A DNA stretch of 64,000 nt from Mantamonas sphyraenae. Its lineage: Eukaryota; CRuMs; Mantamonadidae. Position numbers and translations under genes: made by a program. The stretch covers positions 124,001-188,000 of the forward strand of contig JAPMXV010000070.1 of NCBI GenBank assembly GCA_026936335.1. Reading direction: 5' to 3'. A model generated the notes under the pieces. The model saw only the letters and a list, made by a program, of their open reading frames with translations. It had not been told where the DNA came from and did no database searches. Positions 1 to 9,342 of this stretch are shown here, in pieces; position 1 is the stretch's first letter; each line of letters opens with the position of its first letter.

Positions 1-3000
1 CCGTATGCAGTCTCGAATCGCGTTGGCAAGCTTCGTGCACGGATTTGAGTCGAACAGACACGAGCGCTTCAGGTTTAGGGGGTCTTGCAGCACGTCCCCA
101 CCACCACCACCACCCTCCATCTCCTCATTGTCCAGGTCACCGCCGCCACCACCACCCTCCATCTCCTCATTGTCCAGGTCCCCACCACCACCACCACCCT
201 CCATCTCCTCATTGTCCACGTCCCCACCACCACCACCACCCTCCATCTCCTCATTGTCCAGGTCCCCACCACCACCACCACCCTCCATCTCCTCATTGTC
301 CAGGTCCCCACCACCACCACCACCCTCCATCTCCTCATTGTCCACGTCCCCACCACCACCACCACCCTCCATCTCCTCATTGTCCACGTCCCCACCACCA
401 CCACCACCCTCCATCTCCTCATTGTCCACGTCCCAACCACCACCACGTTCCCCCTCCAGCCCTCCCCTCCCACCATCCTCGCCACCTCCAACCCCTGTGC
501 CCTCCGCCCCATCACCACCATACTCGCTCTCCACATCCACGGCGCCCTCTGCTGTCCGCTGCCGCTTGCGCGGCGGCCCGCCTTCGTCCCTGCCCACCTC
601 CTGCCACCGCCGCTCCACTTCCTCGGCCCCGTGATTCCGTATGACCCACTCGGTGAGGTACGCCACAACGGCGTAGCAAGCCTGAGCATTCTCCATAAAC
701 CACCGCCCTGTGTCTTGCACAAGCTTTGCACCAGCCATCTCCTCCGCCTCCACGCCCCACACCGCCGTCCCGGGCACATTTCTGTACCTCACCTGCTCTG
801 CAAACTCTTTCAGGGTGTTGATCTTGCCCAGGCGCTCCAGGTACGAGTGCTCCACACTCTGCAGCCACTCGTGAAAAGAGACCCTGGGCATTTTCATCTT
901 GCCCGGTGCGGTCGTCGCTTCCGCCGGCTTGCTCTGCTCCACGTCTTTCTTGTCGTCGTTGTACGTGGCAAACAGTCTCACAAACGCCTGTGCGATGGCT
1001 CTCTCCACGCCGTTGTTCGCACCCCGTACGATGACGTGCACTTTGCCCAGCGCGCTGGTGTCTTCTCCGCCTTCAACCACCACCTGCATGCACGTTGCAG
1101 CCTGGTGCACACCCTCCGCCTCTTTGGCTGCCGAAAGCACCTTCAGAAGGGCCACAGCACGCGCCCACATGGTCGCGACCTCCTCTGCGCTGCTGAACGC
1201 ATACCGGTTGGCCAGGTCCTCGTGGCCTGCGATGCGCGCCCGCGTTTCCACCTCCACGGCCTGACCAGATGACGCCTCGACCTTCCTGTGTTTCCACAGC
1301 ACCTGAAGCAGTGGTGTCGCGGCCGCGACGTTCACTGCGATTCCCTTTGTCGCCATCTTCTTGCCCTTCACCTTCTTGTCACCACCACCCTCCTCCACCA
1401 CAGGCTCCCGTGAGTCTGGCACAACCTCAACCTGCATCCCATCGTCTGCAGACTCATCCACCACCTCATCCACCTCCACCTCCTCCAGCCCCTGTGAATC
1501 AGACACAATCTCCACCTCCACCTCCCCGTTCCGCCGCTTGCGCTTCCTCAGATACGTCCTGAGCACCAGCCGCATCTCCGGCTCCCCCTCTGTCTTGTAG
1601 AACACCCCTCCATCTGCGGTCAATGCGCTTCGCCACAGATACGGGTCCGTGTTCTTGTTTCCCACCGTCACCCGATCGCTCTTGGCGCCGACTTTCTCTC
1701 TCATGTGCTTCACCATGAGGGCACGCAGCCCGACCCCTGCCTCCTGTTCCACCTCGTCCAATGGCCCTCCTGACACCGCCTTGGCGAGTGTCTCTTCCGC
1801 GTCAGCCCTCAGACAGCCCTTTTTGCCGTCCAATCTTGCATACTGGGCACCCCGCCTCCATTCTTGCTGCACGGGGCTGTCATTGCCCGTTGCCATCTTT
1901 GCAAACGCGTCACAGCACGTTTGCAGCTCGTCGTACACCGTGTCCAGCGTCAGGTCCTTGCTCTCCAACGCGTTGAGGCTCCCTTGTCGCAAGCCGAGCA
2001 ACTGCCGCAGGTCGCCTCGTGCATGCGCGCACGCTGCCGAGCCTGGTACGTAGCGATCATCAAAGTGACCGGCGACGGCGTACAAGGCAAGTCTCAGTCG
2101 CGTCTCTCGCCCAAGTCTGTAAAAGTCGCCATTGCGTGCCCTCACCACGATCAAGTCGACATCAACAGTTGGGGCCAGCCGCAGAAAGTCGCCGTCGTTG
2201 GTCAAAAAGACAACCGGCGTCCGTGCGTCCTGATCACCATGCCCCTGCCCCCTCTCCTCACCGTCCTCCTCCCCATCCTCTTCACCATGCCCCTGCCCCC
2301 TCTCCTTGTCTCTGCGTATCTGATCAACAACGTCAGAGCAGGCGTCATCTGCTTCCAGGCGACTGTGCGGTAGTACAAAAACGAACTCTTGGCTCTCTGC
2401 CCACTCCTTGCACACATTCCGCACAAAAACCCAGTATTCGTGGCTGCCAAAGACAAGGGGTTGCTGCAGTGGGTCTGTGAGTGAGTGCCCGGGTCACCTG
2501 TCTCCCACAAAACTCACCAGCTTGTCCGGCCTTTCTCCTTTTCGGTTGGTCCATACCACGAGCTGCCGCTCCATCTCGTCGAGCAGGGCTTCTCTCCAAC
2601 GGTCCCATTTGATGTGCCCCGGGCGCTGTCCAAAGAGAACAGCACTACTGGGCCGCTGTTCCATGACCAGCCAGAGCTGTAGCTCGGACTTCCGTGCGAT
2701 GCGCCCAATCCTCGCCAGCGTTCGCTTCACCTTACGTTCCAGCTCCGTGGTCACAACTTCCGCACTCTTGTCATGCATGCTCAGACGTGCCTTGCCCCAG
2801 AGGCGCTGTGGTGAAACTGCGAGAACTCGCTGTCAGAAATACGAATCCCGGGCAACACACACACGCACACATACACACGCACACACACGCACACACACGC
2901 ACGCACGCACCACATGCACGCGCCCTCACCACACGCGCAAGCTGGAATACGTCCCACACACCGCACAAAATCCAGGCCCAAAAAAAAAACAGTGCGCGAC

Positions 3001-3476
3001 CTCCCGCCCACCCACACCCACCCACACACACACACCATGCACACGCCGCCCTTCCTCCTCCCCCCCCCCCCACCTCCCCCCATCTTCCCCCTTCCCCACC
3101 CCCCCTCCACCCCTCCCTCCGCCGCTGCCGCCACATACGCACGCACACGTCTGCGGCTGATCACAAAAATCTTAAAAACAAGTCTCTCCCCCCAGGCCCC
3201 ATTCTCTCGCAACCTACGGTACGTAGCAGCGTCCACATAAACCTTGTTGGCTCCAGCGTTTCCAGCAGCCTGTAGGGCACGGACGACGTTCTGGTCCTTC
3301 TTCTTGGAGACGTGCACACGGTACCCTGCGAGCCGACTGGCCTCTCGCCACAACACCCCCTTTCCTTTGTTCCCACGCACCACCTGTGCATTTTCGTCGT
3401 CATTCGCGACTTGTGGATAGAGCTCTGGAAGGAACCAGGTGGACTCATCCACCTTGGTCGCCGCCGAAGCAGCCAT
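1..3476 (-). CDS. PIN/FEN-like nuclease-domain protein, 3' end outside the window
   Basis: Start codon at 3476-3474. Inferred exons are 3476-3143, 2816-2498 and 2443 to beyond base 1; introns are about 326 bp (CA/TG microsatellite) and 54 bp. The first intron has CTGAC 15 nt before its acceptor. About 1,030 residues are visible. The middle exon gives [15 protein letters not shown] after splicing. The third exon carries EADD, an acidic Gly/Glu insert, then [10 protein letters not shown] and a [10 protein letters not shown] segment. This order (acidic EADD, D-x-D strand, G-D-D-Y-like turn) resembles the metal-binding core of PIN/FEN/XRN-type 5' nucleases, so a nucleic-acid cleaving or derived non-catalytic role is inferred. 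Downstream are a long alpha-rich region and a C-terminal acidic tail of eight 14-residue repeats with Gly6 runs. No stop codon is seen before the window edge. The exon 1 donor (GTGCGT) and the family assignment are uncertain. Confidence 0.5.
100..432 (-). repeat. 42-bp tandem repeat, about 8 copies, coding
   Basis: In-frame minisatellite in the partial nuclease-like gene. Each unit encodes D-(L/V)-D-N-E-E-M-E followed by six glycines. Units differ mainly at Leu versus Val. The 42-bp period keeps the reading frame, so copy number can vary without breaking the protein. Confidence 0.85.
2855..3130. repeat. CA/TG microsatellite and polyC/polyA low-complexity tract in an intron
   Basis: Long alternating AC/GC dinucleotides, an A9 run near 2980 and C-rich stretches. 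It lies inside the inferred first intron of the minus-strand nuclease-like gene. Open frames across it are composition artefacts. Confidence 0.8.
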
Positions 3477-3523
3477 CCTCCTACCTTGGACAGTCCAGCG
3501 CACGCCGACGCACACCAACAACC

Positions 3524-4138
3524 ATGGGCCTGCTGTCTATCCTGAAGAAGGTCAAGCTCAAGGAAAAGGAGATGCGCCTGCTGATCCTTGGCCTGGACAA
3601 CGCAGGCAAGACCACTGTGCTGAAAAAGTTTAACGGCGAGGACATTGACGAGATCAGCCCCACGCTCGGCTTCAACATCAAGACGCTGGAGTACGACGAG
3701 TACGTTGGGAGGTGAGAGGGGGGTGACCAGTGGGTGAATGGGGGCTGACGAGCGTGCAGATACAACCTGAACTGCTGGGACGTGGGCGGTCAAACGACGA
3801 TCCGGAGCTACTGGAAGAACTACTTTGAGTCGACGGACGGCTTGATCTGGGTTGTCGACTCTGCGGACACGCGGCGGCTGGAGGACTGCAAGAAGGAGCT
3901 TGCAGAGCTGCTTGTGCAGGAGAAGCTTGCTGGTGCCTCGCTGCTTGTGTTTGCAAACAAGCAGGACCTGACGGGCGCGCTTTCCTGCGAGGAGATTGCC
4001 GAGTTTTTGAATCTGGACGCCATCTCCCCGCGCCACTGGCTGATCCAGCCGTGCTCCGCTGTCACCGGTGACGGCCTTGTGGACGGCATTGACTGGATTG
4101 TGAATGATATTGCGTCGCGTATCTATATGCTGGAGTAA
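3524..4138 (+). CDS. ARL2: ADP-ribosylation factor-like GTPase 2
   Basis: Two exons, 3524-3699 and 3760-4138, encode 184 residues, the length of human ARL2. The 60-bp intron uses a GTACGT donor and has CTGAC before its GCAG acceptor. This donor, rather than GTGAGA at 3712, gives the correct spacing between switch regions. Visible features are Gly2, the P-loop GLDNAGKT (23-30), WDVGGQ with the catalytic Gln near residue 70, and the guanine-specificity motifs NKQD and CSAVTG. The family acts in tubulin-cofactor-D-dependent tubulin folding and in release of lipidated ciliary cargo. The gene is head-to-head with the minus-strand nuclease-like gene, 47 bp between start codons, so the promoter is almost certainly shared. 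Confidence 0.95.
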
Positions 4139-4289
4139 CGCGCGTCGGTTACTTTTTTGGCGGGAGGGTCTGGTGCGTTTGGGGGGGCGGCTTTGGACGA
4201 CGGCGTCGGGAGGCGCTTGCGGGTTTGGTGTGTGCATTGTGTGGCGTGATGGGGAGTTGGTGTGTGGGTGTTGGGTGGCCTGTGGTGTT

Positions 4290-5845
4290 GTGCGCGTGTG
4301 TACGCTGACCCTGGATGATGATCACCACAGCCAACGGCCCCCTTGTGTAGGTCCCCCCCCCCATGCCGTGCCATTCCCTGCCCCAACCAGACATACTAGC
4401 CAGTGTGCCTTCCACCCCGTGGCACTCTGGATTCAACGCTGGGAGATTCCTGCCACTCCAACGCGTGTGTGTACGCTGACGCTGGATGATGATCACCACA
4501 GCCAACGGCCCCCTTGTGTAGGTCCCCCCCCATGCCGTGCCATTCCCTGCCCCAACCAGACATACTAGCCAGTGTGCCTACCACCCCGTGGCACTCTGGA
4601 TTCAACGCTGGGAGATTCGATTCCACCTCTCCAACGCGTGTGTGTACGCTGACCCTGGATGATGATCACCACAGCCAACGGCCCCCTTGTGTAGGTCCCC
4701 CCCCCCATCCCGTGCCATTCCCTGCCCCCAACCAGACATACTAGCCAGTGTGCCTACCACCCCGTGGCACTCTGGATTCAACGCTGGGAGATTCGATTCC
4801 ACCTCTCCAACGCGTGTGTGTACGCTGACGCTGGATGATGATCACCACAGCCAACGGCCCCCTTGTGTAGGTCCCCCCCCCCATCCCGTGCCATTCCCTG
4901 CCCCAACCAGACATACTAGCCAGTGTGCCTTCCACCCCGTGGCACTCTGGATTCAACGCTGGGAGATTCCTGCCACTCCAACGCGTGTGTGTACGCTGAC
5001 GCTGGATGATGATCACCACAGCCAACGGCCCCCTTGTGTAGGTCCCCCCCCCATGCCGTGCCATTCCCTGCCCCAACCAGACATACTAGCCAGTGTGCCT
5101 ACCACCCCGTGGCACTCTGGATTCAACGCTGGGAGATTCGATTCCACCTCTCCAACGCGTGTGTGTACGCTGACCCTGGATGATGATCACCACAGCCCCC
5201 TTGTGTAGGTCCCCCCCCCCATGCCGTGCCATTCCCTGCCCCAACCAGACATACTAGCCAGTGTGCCTACCACCCCGTGGCACTCTGGATTCAACGCTGG
5301 GAGATTCGATTCCACCTCTCCAACGCGTGTGTGTACGCTGACCCTGGATGATGATCACCACAGCCAACGGCCCCCTTGTGTAGGTCCCCCCCCCATGCCG
5401 TGCCATTCCCTGCCCCAACCAGACATACTAGCCAGTGTGCCTACCACCCCGTGGCACTCTGGATTCAACGCTGGGAGATTCGATTCCACCTCTCCAACGC
5501 GCGTGTGTACGCTGACCCTGGATGATGATCACCACAGCCAACGGCCCCCCTTGTGTAGGTCCCCCCCCTCCCGTGCCATTCCCTGCCCCAACCAGACATA
5601 CTAGCCAGTGTGCCTTCCACCCCGTGGCACTCTGGATTCAACGCTGGGAGATTCGATTCCACCTCTCCAACGCGTGTGTGTACGCTGACCCTGGATGATG
5701 ATCACCACAGCCAACGGCCCCCTTGTGTAGGTCCCCCCCCATGCCGTGCCATTCCCTGCCCCAACCAGACATACTAGCCAGTGTGCCTTCCACCCCGTGG
5801 CACTCTGGATTCAACGCTGGGAGATTCGATTCCACCTCTCCAACC
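4290..5845. repeat. about 170-bp tandem repeat, 9 copies, downstream of ARL2
   Basis: Units begin near 4295, 4465, 4639, 4815, 4985, 5158, 5329, 5499 and 5676 with the phrase TGTACGCTGACSCTGGATGA. They differ by C-run length, a C/G variant in that phrase, and two forms of the unit end: ATTCCTGCCACTCC in the first and fourth, ATTCGATTCCACCTCT in the others. The open frames running through the array in several phases are artefacts of the repeat. No gene is supported. Confidence 0.92.
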
Positions 5846-6277
5846 AACCCTCTGCACCCTCTCGCTCCTCTCACCCCTCTCACTCTGCACACGACCTGCT
5901 TCTCAGATATACCCACACAATGAACTCAATCGCAAACCCCTGTACCGCAGTCGACCGCCGTTTGCCAATCTTGCATCACCGCCGGCCGATGAGGATGCAC
6001 AAACGCAAACAGGAGAACGGTGAATCCCCCCCTACGAGTTGCCCTTGTCGTAAGGAGGTCAAGTGAGCAGATGGCTTCCTCGCTGCTCTCTGTGACAACG
6101 TCGGTGGGTCAGAAAAGAAAAAACACAAGACTCGCCCATGCTCTCTTCTGAGTTGTGCTCTGTCCAAACGATCCGAAGACAGACTTGCAACACTGGGAAG
6201 TAGGTGCATATTGCACACCACATGCTCGTTGTCTCCTCAATTTTCTCACGTCGTCCTCGCAAATTTTCACTCTCTTC
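5846..6277. other. unassigned spacer between two tandem arrays
   Basis: Pyrimidine-rich sequence follows the 170-bp array. One short ATG-initiated frame (5920-6066, 48 codons, basic, ending CRKEVK) is present, but nothing supports expression. Purine/A-rich sequence around 6110-6130 precedes the 139-bp array. No RNA gene recognised. Confidence 0.5.
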
Positions 6278-6990
6278 TCCACCAACAACTCACCCAATGA
6301 CCGAAACAACCCTGGCGATAAACATGAAAGAACACGAGGAGTGCTGTTCAACACGGGCACCCTGGACGCATGCATCCCGAGTGCCTGCCTTGGCTGACAC
6401 ACTCTCCCTCTCCTTCTCCACCAACAACTCACCCAATGACCGAAACAACCCTGGCGATAAACATGAAAGAACACGAGGAGTGCTGTTCAACACGGGCACC
6501 CTGGACGCATGCATCCCGAGTGCCTGCCTTGGCTGACACACTCTCCCTCTCCTTCTCCACCAACAACTCACCCAATGACCGAAACAACCCTGGCGATAAA
6601 CATGAAAGAACACGAGGAGTGCTGTTCAACACGGGCACCCTGGACGCATGCATCCCGAGTGCCTGCCTTGGCTGACACACTCTCCCTCTCCTTCTCCACC
6701 AACAACTCACCCAATGACCGAAACAACCCTGGCGATAAACATGAAAGAACACGAGGAGTGCTGTTCAACACGGGCACCCTGGACGCATGCATCCCGAGTG
6801 CCTGCCTTGGCAAACACACTCACCCTCCCCTTCTCCACCAACAACTCACCCAATGACCGAAACAACCCTGGCGATTAACATGAAAGAACACGAGGAGTGC
6901 TGTTCAACACGGGCTCCCTGGACGCATACATCCCGAGTGCTTTGGCAAACACACTCACCCTCTCCTTCTCCACCAACAATTCATTGCACC
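6278..6990 (+). repeat. 139-bp tandem repeat, 5 copies, derived from the adjacent ankyrin gene
   Basis: Copies of the phrase CCGAAACAACCCTGGCGA start at 6301, 6440, 6579, 6718 and 6857, an exact 139-bp period. Each unit joins a copy of the next gene's leader and start (CACCAACAACTCACCCAATGACC) to a degenerate copy of its 3' coding end. That end encodes ETALVMNMEEREVLF in the intact gene. The join looks like repeated copies of an internally deleted gene. The final unit runs into the true leader at 6970-6992. Confidence 0.85.
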
Positions 6991-6992
6991 CG

Positions 6993-9242
6993 ATGACCCG
7001 TCTCCACCCACTCTGTGGACGCTTTGGCAGCGTGGACGCACTCAAGGCGGCGCTGCGCGAACCACAGTCTGACCCAAACGCACAGGACGGGTCCAGCGGG
7101 CGCACGGCGCTGATCACCGCGTGTTTGGCCAACCGGCCGGACAAAGCCTGGGTGCTGCTGACACACGGAGCGGACCCATCGGTGGCAGACATGTCTGGGA
7201 TGACAGCGATGCAACACGCTGTGGCACAGGACCACTTTGAATGCGTGCACACGCTGCTGCACTTCCATCCCGCCGCGGCGTTGCAGATCCCACGAGCGTA
7301 CACGCGATCTGCCGTCCTGGCGACGGGATGGAAGGTGTGGGAGGAAGGGAACGCAGGACGACAGTGGTTGCAGACACACTGCTACGGTGGTGGTCGTCGC
7401 GTTCTTCCGTGGTGCCCGTCCCTGCACTTTGCCGTGTCCCCACACGACGACACCGCGGTCGAACTCCTGCTCCTCATTGCACCCCACTTTCTCCTTCCAT
7501 CAAACACCACCGTACGCATCATACACTACCTTACGCTGTCATCGTGCACGGGTGTGCAACGGAACCGCGCACGTGATGCCTCGCCGTCCCGCTTGCTCGA
7601 GTTGGCCGTACGCAATGGGTCGGAGAACGATGTGGCCGAAGTGTGCCGTCTGCACGCAACCGACGCCTCCGTGTGGAAGGCGGCACTCGACCGATGTGTG
7701 CTCTTGGCCGCCGCCAAAGGCAAGGGCCCTGTGCTGCAAGTTCTGATCGACGCAGGCGGAGGGACAGCATACGTGGACAGCAAAGGAAACGGCTGTCTAA
7801 CTGTCGCCGCCGAACGTGGCTTTGTGCAGTGTGTACGCATCCTCTTGGAAGCCGGGGCAAACCCAAACTGCGCCAATCCGCACGGCGAGTCACCGCTCTT
7901 CCTGGCAGCGCTGCGAGGCCGTACCGAGTGTGTGCGTACTCTGGCCACAGCGGGCGCATCGATGGCGTCTGCGTTGGCTGGCGCCGTGGAGAACAAGCAC
8001 CTGGACACTGTCGAGACGTTGCTTGCGCTGGGGGCAGATCCCGACGAAAAGGCCCCGGACGGCACGCGTGTGTTGTACAGGGCCGTGTCACGTGCGTGGG
8101 GGAGAAAGACGCAGATTGCCACGGCGCTGCTGGATGCAGGCGCACACGCAGGGTTGTGCGGTCGCAAGCTCATGTTGGAGTGGAGCGCACTGTACCCGTG
8201 CACAAGGAGGGACGAGCTGGGATTGCGCCTTGTGCAAGCGGGTGCAGACGTGAGCAATGTCAACTTTGGAAGCGAGGCTGGGCGAGCGATGGCATCGGTG
8301 GCCGTCGATGTGGCCACGGCGCCGATCGAGTGTCTGACATTCCTACCGGCGTCGGAAGGCGAGCTGGACTTGACTGACGTGGTGGCAAGCATGACAAGGA
8401 ACCCGGGAAGGGTGGAAAGGATGGTGTTGAAGCGTACGCGTGTGCAACCCTCGGGAGCGATGGCGGTGTTTGCGTCGCAGGTGGCGGCGCTCAATCTGGA
8501 GGTGTGTGACCTGGATGCGGACGCGTGGGAGGCACTCAAGGCAGAGCTGATGCGTGACGAGAGTCTGTTGCGTGAGTTGCATCTGGATGGCATGGAGATC
8601 CCGAGGGATGTGCTTGCGGTCCTCCTTCGGTGTCTGAAGCAAGGGTCCGGTGCGCGTCTGGAAGCGGTGATGGGCAATCTGGAAGGAGTGGAAGTGAGCG
8701 AGAGCAACTGGCACCTTTGTCGCGTGGGCACTTTCATGGATTGGTGGGGCGATGTGTCGGGCGACGCAGAGGCGATTGTTCGGCGCAACTGGGCCGCCGC
8801 ACAGCGGCTGTTGAACATGGCCGAGGATGGAGATGTGGATGGCGTGCGTGAGATGGTGAGGATGGGTGTGCACATCGACACGCGTGCTGGGGGAAGATAC
8901 CGCAACGCGCTGGAGATTGGTGCGTGGAAGGGCGAGGACGGCGACGACGTCGTCCAGCTCGCACGTGAGTTGGGTGCACGCAGATCAGGGGAAGCGGTGA
9001 GGGGGGCCAAAGAGAGTGGCGTGTGGCGCAGGGACATCCACTGGCTGTGGGCCGACGCCCAACTCGACGCCGCCGCCGAAACCGCCCTGGTGATGAACAT
9101 GGAAGAACGCGAGGTGCTGTTCACCACGGGGTCCATGGACGCATACGTCCCGAGTGCCCTGTGGAGCACCCTTCCTGACGAGGTGATGGACCGCGTTCTG
9201 CGATGGATGCACCACCAAGACGGATCATCATGCGTAGGGTGA
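6993..9242 (+). CDS. ankyrin-repeat protein with possible F-box-like C terminus
   Basis: Intronless frame of 749 residues. The ATG at 6993 is chosen because upstream codons fall inside the 139-bp array, which copies this leader. Degenerate ANK repeats run from about residue 10 to 440, for example HGADPSVADMSGMTAMQHAV, EAGANPNCANPHGESPLFLA and LGADPDEKAPDGTRVLYRAV. A less repetitive region contains a leucine-rich stretch with possible LRR-like character. The last 50 residues read TGSMDAYVPSALW then LPDEVMDRVLRWMH, which resembles an F-box helix. An ANK plus F-box protein would be a ubiquitin-ligase adaptor; that role is inference from a short motif. The N-terminal domain of the other ANK genes here is absent. 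Unit-to-unit identity is low, so this is an older array than those after 23 kb. Confidence 0.85.
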   Translation: MTRLHPLCGRFGSVDALKAALREPQSDPNAQDGSSGRTALITACLANRPDKAWVLLTHGADPSVADMSGMTAMQHAVAQDHFECVHTLLHFHPAAALQIPRAYTRSAVLATGWKVWEEGNAGRQWLQTHCYGGGRRVLPWCPSLHFAVSPHDDTAVELLLLIAPHFLLPSNTTVRIIHYLTLSSCTGVQRNRARDASPSRLLELAVRNGSENDVAEVCRLHATDASVWKAALDRCVLLAAAKGKGPVLQVLIDAGGGTAYVDSKGNGCLTVAAERGFVQCVRILLEAGANPNCANPHGESPLFLAALRGRTECVRTLATAGASMASALAGAVENKHLDTVETLLALGADPDEKAPDGTRVLYRAVSRAWGRKTQIATALLDAGAHAGLCGRKLMLEWSALYPCTRRDELGLRLVQAGADVSNVNFGSEAGRAMASVAVDVATAPIECLTFLPASEGELDLTDVVASMTRNPGRVERMVLKRTRVQPSGAMAVFASQVAALNLEVCDLDADAWEALKAELMRDESLLRELHLDGMEIPRDVLAVLLRCLKQGSGARLEAVMGNLEGVEVSESNWHLCRVGTFMDWWGDVSGDAEAIVRRNWAAAQRLLNMAEDGDVDGVREMVRMGVHIDTRAGGRYRNALEIGAWKGEDGDDVVQLARELGARRSGEAVRGAKESGVWRRDIHWLWADAQLDAAAETALVMNMEEREVLFTTGSMDAYVPSALWSTLPDEVMDRVLRWMHHQDGSSCVG

Positions 9243-9342
9243 GAGAATCGGTTGGTTGGACAAAGTACACCCCAGCCCCGGGTGTGCATGGTGGGAAGGA
9301 GACAGAGTGGAGGTAATGGATGAGCGCTGGGGGATCCACACA

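Noticed and set aside
45-644. His/Pro-rich and Ser/Pro-rich plus-strand frames
   Set aside because: Complement of the 42-bp Gly/acidic coding repeat of the minus-strand gene.
3700-3715. GTGAGA at 3712 as the ARL2 exon 1 donor
   Set aside because: It adds four residues between the switch regions; GTACGT at 3700 gives the exact family spacing and 184 residues.
4440-5845. tRNA-like T-loop (GATTCGATTCC) inside the 170-bp repeat
   Set aside because: The T stem has a mismatch, no matching acceptor, D or anticodon arms could be found, and two of nine copies lack the sequence.
5920-6066. 48-codon ATG frame between the two arrays
   Set aside because: No family, no splice or promoter support and no conservation evidence; only mentioned under the spacer.
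4290-6990. CRISPR-like arrays
   Set aside because: Units are uniform 170- or 139-bp tandem repeats without unique spacers, in a eukaryotic context.
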